A stretch of 64,000 bases of DNA. Source: Diplonema papillatum. Taxonomy: Eukaryota > Euglenozoa > Diplonemea > Diplonemida > Diplonemidae. The first letter of the stretch is position 1, and every line of letters starts with the position of its first letter. Both the position numbers and the translations under genes were made by a program. The stretch covers positions 62,001 to 126,000 of the forward strand of contig JAPJBO010000528.1 of NCBI GenBank assembly GCA_030068145.1, written 5' to 3'. This document shows, in pieces, positions 22,601 to 31,600 of this stretch. Under the pieces are notes generated by a model. It had not been told where the DNA came from and made no database searches. It saw only the letters and a list, made by a program, of their open reading frames with translations.

Positions 22601-25600
22601 TTCGTCTTCGTCTTCTTCGTCGTCTGCTTTCTCCTCACACTCCTCTCTGCATCGCTATCACCCGCTTCCTCCAATTCCTTCTGAGCTCTCTGCACGAGGT
22701 TCTTGGTGAGGTTCTTGTCTGGCACAAACAGCGGCAGTTGTGGGGGGGCTGTCGGCGCCTCGCAGTTGCACACACGAATCGTTCCAGTTCCACCCGCAAA
22801 CCGGAACGCCGTATAGGGCCCCCCACGAAAGACGAAGTTGGTTTTCATTGCGGCAAGCTGCTCACAAAGAACGATAAGGGCTAGATTGCTACGCGCATTG
22901 CGGTGCAGGCAATCGCAAATCAAAACTGTTTGTTTTCCGCGAAAGCCTGTCTGGGACAGATCCGCAACCTTCCACGGAAGTCGGCGGGCTCTCCGTTTTT
23001 CCTCCGCGCATGCCAGATCTACCTCGCAGGTTTTTGGGCTGCTGATCATGGGCACGTCAGCTTTCCGCTCTCCGTTTTCTGCCTCCTCAGCTTGCAATGG
23101 AAGGGCATCCATGCGATCCCACCAATGGCTGAGGCTGTGGCAATACGCATTCGTTGTTGAGCCCTTTCGCACGCTTTCCATGAGGTGGAGGAAGATGTGC
23201 GCAGATAAACGGGCACGCAAAAAGGGGATGCGGGCGGCAGTTTCTTTTTGACCCCAGTAACGCCAGGGTACGTCCGAATACCGGAATTCGGCAAGGTCGC
23301 TTAGGCTGATGAATAGCCAGCGAAATGTTGGTGATAGCTCTCGTTGCGCCATCATGGAGACTACCTTCCTCACGTGCGCTCCGGTAGCATTCTGGCTGAC
23401 ATCGATGTTCAAAGTGCTGCACAGGTCTCGAAGTGCCGACGTACTCTCAGCATCCAGCTCCTTGAACAACGCCAACCCCATACCCTTTATGTCGTGCAGG
23501 GCTGGAGAAACGTAGTGTGCTGATGGTGCCACTGCGCTCAGCAGCGATGTGTAGCCAGCTGCAGCCATTTGGGCAAGGCTGAGGTGAGGAAAGCGATGTA
23601 TGTACATGCTCCATTCGCTTGTTGGAACGGTGCATACTGCGCAGCGGTGGCCTCTTCCACCACACCCGTCAAGCCTCTGCCATCGGTCAAAGTGATCTCC
23701 GGTGATCTTTTCGATCCGAACCCGAGTCACACCGTGGCCGCGAACGATCTTTGCATTGTGAAGGCGCAAAATTGCATGGTTGAGAAACCGGTTCTCGAAA
23801 TGCTTAAATTGCGCTTTCTTCCGGTCGACGACAGTTACGGACGGGACAAAACCGCCGGTTTCTGGGTATACCAGGGACATCGACAGACGTGTGCGCGCGT
23901 TGCGCGATCTCAGCGAGTTTCTTGCTGTGTACCCGTCGGTATACAGTACGCCAACAAGCGGTACGGAAGACAATCTTGCGGATTCACGCCACCCCTCCTC
24001 TTCCAAGACCTTGAACGCACCTGCTAAGCCCCGTTGCAGTCTCTCCTTTACTCGAGAGCGCGACTCCTTCTCCACTTTTCTGCAGCGCTTCACGGACACC
24101 CCGATACTCATGCTAGTACGCCGCTTGTGCGACTTATTGACAAGGTCTAGCTTTCTCTGGGAGGTCCGTGTTGCATAACGCTCTTCGATGAGAGTTTTGC
24201 CCACTTCTAACACAGCAGCGTTTGCGGATTGCATGGTTTAATTATTTGTCTTCCTGTGATGAATGAGTCCTTCGATATCGTCTCTGGGCCCCTTATCCAC
24301 GGACATGGTGTGACCAGATGAATATTGCGGAAGCACTTGATCAGCGCCAGACTAAAAGGAAGCTCGCAGCAGAAAACGGAAAAATAGAGGCCAGAGTGAT
24401 GCTGCCGCCGTTATCTGCGGACCTCCACGGACATGATGACCTGATCAGCGCGGCAGTGAAGGGAAGCTCGCAGAAGAAAACAGAAAAAGAAAGGTCAAAG
24501 TGATGCTGCCGCCCGTGCGGGAACACCGCCGCAGGAGGCCCTCACGAGCGGAAGTTTACGGGTGACTGGTACGATGAGGCGGTGGGACGCAGAACTGGCG
24601 AACAGAAGAGTTCTCAATACGAACTGCGGCCTGGAGGATGCTGAGGACACAGGACCCTACATGTCCTCAATGTCCTCTTCAATCAGCAGTGCCTGCTGTT
24701 CTTCCTCCTGGGGATCATTGTCGCCCGTCAGACCCAGCCCCATGATCTGGCGGTACTGCTCGTCCAGGTCCACGGCCGCCACTCCCTCGCCAGCAAGTGC
24801 TGCACCCTGCGCAATGGGGACCTTCACTTGCCACAAGCCAAGGTGGAGCTGTCTGCAGAGCACTGGCTTCTGGTCGTCAGCGGGCTCGTCGAGGACGTAG
24901 GTGGTTGGGTACAGACCCGATGGCACACTGCTGCCCGCGGGGACAACACGTACGCACTCGAGAGTGACTGTTGTGCCCACCACCTTGTAATTAACCTGTG
25001 TAAACAGGCCTTCGACGAGGGTCACATGGAACCCTTGCTCTTTTGCACCCGGCGTCGTAATTGGGAAGGCGATGCGTATGGGCTTCGACGGCTCGTCCGC
25101 ATCCGTGTTCTGGGCCTGCGTAATGGACGACAGAACGGCCAGGAGATCCGCTCCGCGGAACGTGGGCTTAGTGGCTTGAACCACTTTGTTGTACAGCGCG
25201 TGCTTAGCATGTGTCTGCTGTCTCCACGCCGTGATCGGCTTGCTTCTGAGCGTGACACCAACAACCTTCACATCTTGGACGTTGCGCACTTTGCTTTCAA
25301 TGCGGTATTGATCCGGAAGGGTTCTCGCCTTCGTCATTGCTGTAACCTCCCCCGCTGTGAATTTCGGCGGCTTTATGAAGTCGGTGATGACCTGCATCAA
25401 CAACGGCGACTTTTTGTGGAGTCTTACTCCTGTCACCTCGGAAACGAGCTGACGCAGGCTGCTCAACCTTATCGCTGCTCCGACCTTCTTTACGAGGTAT
25501 GCCTCAATAAAGTTGGAGACAACGTCGGAGGTCGCCGTGTTGTTGGCTTCGCAGTCGCTGCCATTGTCGCTGCCCTCGATCGTGCGCCTCCGCTTGTTGT

Positions 25601-28600
25601 CTTCAGGTGTTCGTGGCATACTTGAGGACAGTGGCATCGTTGTGTTTAAGAGTGTGTGAGTCGCTGGATGATGTTTTCTTGAGGTATCAACGAACAGGTA
25701 TCTGAGAAATTGGGGGAAAAGGCAAAGTCAGTCCAGAATACTGATGAGAACACAGGTATTTACACACGAGAATCCAACTTTCACACCCGCTTTTTGGGTG
25801 TGGCACATGCCCTTTGCGGGTGTGGCACATGCCCTTTGCGGGTGTGACACATGCCCTTTGCGGGTGTGGCACATGCCCTTTGCGGGTGTGGCACATGCCC
25901 TTTTCGGACCTCCCGATTTAACTCCATCTCAGAGGCTGGAGTTCACCGTGTAGTGCAAAGGGGGGGGTTTGGCATCGTACCATGTGCTCAAAGCATCTGC
26001 AGACTAACACGAAAAGCCACCTGGGCAAAAACCCGTTTTCACATTTCTTCCGTAACTTCTTCCGTAACTCCTTACGGACGGGGCATACTACATTTTTGTG
26101 TCGAAAAGGCTAGAACCCTACTGGAGTTCGGACACGGGGCCTCTAGGGCAAAGACACGTCAAAAATGATCAATGTTTGCCGCTGGGAAGAGATGTGTTAC
26201 GAAAAGCCTTTCCAAAGAAGCACCAGGTTTCCCATTTTGAAGTCGTAAAACTCTCGGGTTTGACCCGCAGATTCCCGAGAAGGCGTTCTGCGCGCTGGAC
26301 AACCTCCATCCCCCACCAGGGTTTCCCCCGGCTTCGTCCTATCCAGGCATAGTTCACCATATTTCTATATGTTTATTTCGGGTCCCAACAAGTGTACTTA
26401 ACCTCAAATCCCTTTCGTTAGTAAATCAGGATCGGGCTGTGCGTCCTCAAGGATTGTCACATCTCCCTTTCAGTGCTGCTTGTGGGTTTGACACCTAAGC
26501 CTCGCACACGTGTTAGACTCCTTGGCCCGTGTTTCAAGACGGGTAGTAGAAGATCGCTGTATCTGACGTGAGCCTGCGAGCGTTTCACCACCTTCGTCCG
26601 TGAGGGTGAACAGTAGTAGGCACTTCGGGGAGCATTTTTGGAACAACGGATGCACAAATGAAAGGGAAGAAAGAAGCCAACGAAAAAGTTCGGTCGCAAC
26701 ACTTACAAACATGGCTAGCCGTAGTTGAAGTGTATAGGCATACCTACTACCCTCATACTACCCGCCTCACAGCCTCAATGGTCAACCGGAGACCCTAAAA
26801 CACCGAACCTCTAAACAACAATAAACACTAGGAAAATCCCTACCGAACGTGAACTCGGTGTCGGTCGCAAGAACCCCAGAACTGTCAAGACACATAGTGA
26901 GAGCGCGCTCTAAAATAAGTCGCATAGTCGGCAATAGGCAACAAAGGCACACGCACAAGCACACGGGCTGCCACTACCGCAGATAAGATACGCACACTAC
27001 TACCCGATACTTTAAAGGAACCTTTTCGACAACGGTCACCCGGAGACTATAAAACCCTCTCTAGGTGAACCTGCACTCTGAAAAAGTGCTAGTACAGGTT
27101 CCTGCGTGTGACCTCCATACCTCCATGAAGTTTATACCCTGTACACGCGAAGAACATACGGAACCTTTGCCTTATCATTCACCACCTTTGGTCAGTTGAT
27201 GCTGATCGTCCGTTACTGCGTTTATCAGCCCGAAATCTGCTAACTGGTCTGCTTGCGTCTTTTGTTCGTTGACGAAAAGTCTGCGGGATATCAGTCGTCA
27301 AGCCACCCAAGAACCAGGTGGTTGGGGGGGGTGTCGTTGGACGGGAAGAAAACCCACCCTCCCTTCCCCCTGTGACCTTGTCCAGACAAGCTTATTTCCG
27401 TAAGTCCCCTGGACGGGTATTTTCATCTGCCCGTGCAATGACTGCAAGTAAGAACCGAAGAGAAATCAAACCTTTCAGGGTACACCCATGGCTAACACAT
27501 TGCGTCTAGGAGCAAGATGAAAATACCCGTCCAGGGAACTTGCGGAAATGAGCTTGTCTGGACAAGGCCGCCCGTTGCTGGGTGTGCCAGGGTTCCCACA
27601 CCACCAGACGGTACTGGTGACAGTGCGTTTGGGAGGGGGGGGTGGTGGTTCAGCATTATTTTTCTGGGGCAGAAAAAACTGCATACAACTGCACTTTTGA
27701 CCCGTACTTGGCCACTTTGGGCCATAAATCTGGCGAAATTTTTTTTTACCAAACATGCAATGTTGGAGGAAATAAGAACGCGTCACAGGCCTTCCACGGC
27801 GTTTCCTTGCGCCCTGTACCAAGAAACAAACGTCCAGGGCAAAGCGTTCAACGAAAAATACTAGAACGAAAAATATGTCAAGTTGGAAACCTCACAGAAG
27901 GAAGGTGAAGTTCACCTACCCACCCCCGCTGCAAGAAGCCTTCGAGCGGGTGACGGGACAGCGCCCCCTGAAGGGGGTAAAACTGCTGACCGAGGCAGCC
28001 GCCGGCTTCGTCGGCGAGCGTTTCTCCTCGGACGAGGCCACCGCGGTGCAACAGCTTCGCACCGTCGTCGCTCGGGTGTTGGCAGCACCGGATAACGCCG
28101 TGGAGGCGCTCGAGGGAGCCCAGCTGCTGCTGGCTTTCTGGCAGTTGCAGCAGAAGGCCCCGGTCCCCGTGGAGGGAGAGATGGTACGGCTCGGGCTGGT
28201 ACCCGAGGAGGAGACCGACCTTGACTCTGAGTCGGACAGTGACGAAGAGGACACGCCGGTGGCAGGCGGAGGGGTTGACGACAATCGTCGGCAGCCGTCG
28301 GGGGGTCGTGGAACAGAGCTCCCACCTCCTAACATGCCCCGTTCTGCCCGGAGCCCAACAACCACCTCCACCTCCGTCTCGCCCGCGGTTACACCAGTCC
28401 CGGCTCAGCCCCCCCGTCCAACCAACGACCTGCTCGCTGTGCTAGAGAGCATGCGGGAGGAGCAGAAGGCAGAAAGGGCCCAGCAAAGAGCCGAGCTTTC
28501 CGAGCTCAGATCGGAGATGGCCAAGTTGAAGAACGGAGGCCCCCGCTCCAACCCGGCGATCTCGGAAAACGGGAACGCTCCTTCCTCGTGCCGCGGAGAA

Positions 28601-31600
28601 GGGAGCGATGCAGGGAGCGCGGCCTCTACTACCGCGCCGCGCGAAGCGGTGCTACTCGATCCGGCAATGTGGGTCGACATGGACCGCACAGAAAGAGCGG
28701 TGTTGCGCGTGGAGCTCGAGAGGCACTTCGCGACCCCCCTCACAAAGGCGCCGCACGAAACGGCGTTTCTCTTCGAGCAGCTCGAAGATCTCATGCATGG
28801 CATGGGCACGGGCGAAGTGGAGGACGGCTTCGCCGTCCGTCTCGCCAGGAAGGTGGTCGTCCGCCTCATCGTACTCCAGACGGGGTACGAAATGTCGTGG
28901 GAGGCGGCCCAAGCAGTTTCCGACGACTACTTCGGGGGTCCGAGAAAACCGGAGTACCTGAAGCAAGCCCTGGCACAGCGAGACAAGCACCGGACGAAAA
29001 GCCGTCCACAAAAGCAGAAGTCGGAGAAGGGGGAAAGGGGGTACACCACACAGGAAAAGGGAGAAAAGGGTGCCTTTCGCGCCAAGAAGGCCTCGGGCGG
29101 CGGGAAGGCCTAGTCGGCTCGTCCACAGAACAAGACCCGGCCGGGTTTCCCCTCCCACCCCCCCACCCAGCGCGCTCACCTACGACGTCGCCCACCCACC
29201 CCCCGCCAACCGGACCCAGCCTCCCTGTCACCGATTTCCTCAGGAGCGCCGGAAAAGCTGTGAAACCGGAGAAAAAGAAGCCCGGGCGTCCGCCCCTGGT
29301 CGAGGTGCCGCCGACGGTGCAGGAGATGAAGCGGGTCACCGCGGCGGCAAATTGTCACCTGTCGCAGGCACTGGCGGACTCAACGTGGAGGTCGCTGGAG
29401 TCGGTGCACCGCCGCATGCTTCAGTTCAAGTGGAACTGGGAGGCCCAGTCAGGGCAGGAGATCGATGTTCCGACGGCGGTGGTGCTGTGGCTCTCGCGGA
29501 AGATGCTGGGCGAACCCGGGCGCAAGCCCATAATTTGCTCTTCCGCCCTGCAGTACATGCAGGACCTGAAGTCAGCCCAGCGGCGCTTCGGGACACCAAT
29601 CGGAGACTCACAGATAGTTCGCGATTTCGAGCGGTCGTTGAGAAGGCAGGGTGCCATGCGCCCGAAGCGTCAGGCAGCGCTGCGCGACATTCGAAAGGCG
29701 TTGGGGCCGCAGGCATCGACGGACGTAGGGCTTGCGATTGCGCTTGCGTGGGCCGGGGCGGCCCGGGTCTCGGACGTGATTCGCCTGAGCGTCGGGGACA
29801 TCACCTGGGAGGACGGGTATGTGGCGGTGAACTGGTCGCAGACGAAGTCCGACCCCTTTCGTCTGGGTGTCACCACAGGTTTGGTCCTCTCGCAGGAGTG
29901 GTCAGAAGTGTTGAGGAGACGGACCAACGGCAGGGCTGCATCCGAGCCCCTCCTCTCGGCCACCTACCCGAGGATCAAGGCAGCTCTGAAGCGTGTGCGG
30001 CCGGAGTTGTCGTGTCACTCCATCCGCCGGGGCGCTCTTTTCCGCCTCCTGCAGAAAGGGCTCCATTTGGAGGCGATACGCCAGGTGTCGCGGCACAGCT
30101 GCCTGGATGCTCTGGTCCGCTACCTACCGGCCGGGAAATTAGCGATAGCCCGCGAGACGGCGGTGACCGCGGGCCACCTTATCATCAACAGCGGCAGCGA
30201 TCTTTGAGCGGAGCCCCCGTGCTTCCGTTTTCCCCTGCGTTCCCCAAATTCCGCCGCCCTCCGAAGTACGCGCCAAACGCTGCGTACGACCCGTCCCATC
30301 TAGAGGACGGCCCAGACTTTTCTCTCCCCTACAGCCAAGCGCTCTGCGTTGAGGCGGCGGGCGGAAAGATTTCGCCCCCGGCGGTAAAGGCGAGAGGTGA
30401 GCTGGCGCAAATTTCGACGGCTCGACTGGACCTGGACGCACTAGTTAGGCTCGACTCCGAAGGCGTTCTTGCGGGTGTTCTCGACGTGTTACGCTCGGCG
30501 GATTCATTCCGTGAGGCCATGCGCGACGGGGCGCTCCGCGAGCTGGAAAACCCGCGTTACGCTAGGGGTTTGTCTCGGTTCATGCTGCGACACTTGCCGA
30601 AGCTAGAGACCTACGGGGTCGTGCGAGCGAGCACCGACGCTCGTGTTGTTCTGCCAGCCTTTACGGTAGAGAAGAAGTCCGGCGGGCTCCGCCTTGTGGC
30701 CGATGGCCGCAAGCTGAATTCGTTGATGCGGAAACCACCCGCGATGATGCTCCCGGGCATCGATACCGTGGTGGACAGGTTCCTGGCATCGAGGTTCGTG
30801 GCACAGGCGGACGCCGTGAGCTGGTTTTACCAGTTCCCCCTGGACGATTCTGTCTCTCCGTACTTCGGTATGAACCTCGCAGGCCCCAGGGGTCGCTTTA
30901 CAAAGGTGCAACTGTCGGTGATGTGCATGGGATGGAGCTGGGCCCCGTGTATAGCCCAGAGGTCTGCTCGGGTGCTTCTCCCGGAGTCGGAGGGGCTGTG
31001 TTGGGTAGACAACTTTTTTGTGGTCGGTGCAACACACGACGAGGTCGAGGAGCGCTACCGGAGCTTCCTTGACCGTTGCCGCCTCGTGGGCGCGGACATC
31101 AACACCCGGGACGCCATGTACGGCCGCCCCCTCAGCCGTTTTGAAGCTCTCGGTCTGGAGTTCGACCTCGAGGCCGCGACCCCGCGCTACCGGTCGGCTC
31201 CGTCGTGGGTGCGGAAGTTTTTAGAGAGCAGTGCCCTCGGCCTGGTCCTTGCCGGGAGAGCGACACCTCGGCAGGTCTTTACTGTTTTTGGAGGGGTCGT
31301 CTGGTTCATTTTTTCCACCAGGCGGCGCTTGTGCTTCCTGAGGTCAGCGATGGCTTTCTTGCGGAGAGCTGCGTCGCTTCTTGGCGAGGGCGTAGTTTCG
31401 TGGGACGACGAGGTCGACATTCCCCCCTCCGCTCTGCACGACCTGCGGTCGGTGCTCACCGACCTGGCGTCGAATCATTGGGTCAGTCGGGTCGAAATGG
31501 ATCGGCAGGCATTGCTCGCGTGGTCCGACGCATCCGACGGCGAGTGGGCGGTCGTTCTGGAGACGTGTCCGGAGTTGGCGTTTCAGGGGATGTTTACGGA

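Larger units (their letters stand above)
21671..25950 (-). mobile_element. 4.28-kb TIR DNA transposon with TA target duplication and two genes
   Basis: Both ends begin CACGGTGAACTCCAGCCTC and are flanked by TA (21669-21670 and 25951-25952). The inverted ends continue for about 200-280 bp. They include the shared ATCGGGAGGTCC block, a subterminal 22-bp repeat around CGCAAAGGGCATGTGCCACA, and an inner block GTATTCTGGAC. The 22-bp repeat is present about twice at the left and five times at the right. Two minus-strand reading frames (326 and 599 residues) fill the interior. TA duplication recalls Tc1/mariner-like and other TA-targeting groups, but neither protein shows a transposase I recognise. 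A 454-bp element at 62651-63104 shares the terminal bases. Confidence 0.87.

Noticed and set aside
22435-22680. Ser-rich plus-strand frames with TCTTCC repeats
   Set aside because: They are the complement of the Lys/Glu-rich tract of the minus-strand transposon gene.
21730-25905. The 22-bp CACACCCGCAAAGG repeats as a CRISPR or regulatory array
   Set aside because: They are subterminal repeats of one transposon, present in inverted orientation at its two ends.
29070-30206. The upstream third of the 964-codon frame as an N-terminal extension of the RT
   Set aside because: It overlaps the recombinase, which has clear motifs in another frame, and its own composition is unlike a folded domain.
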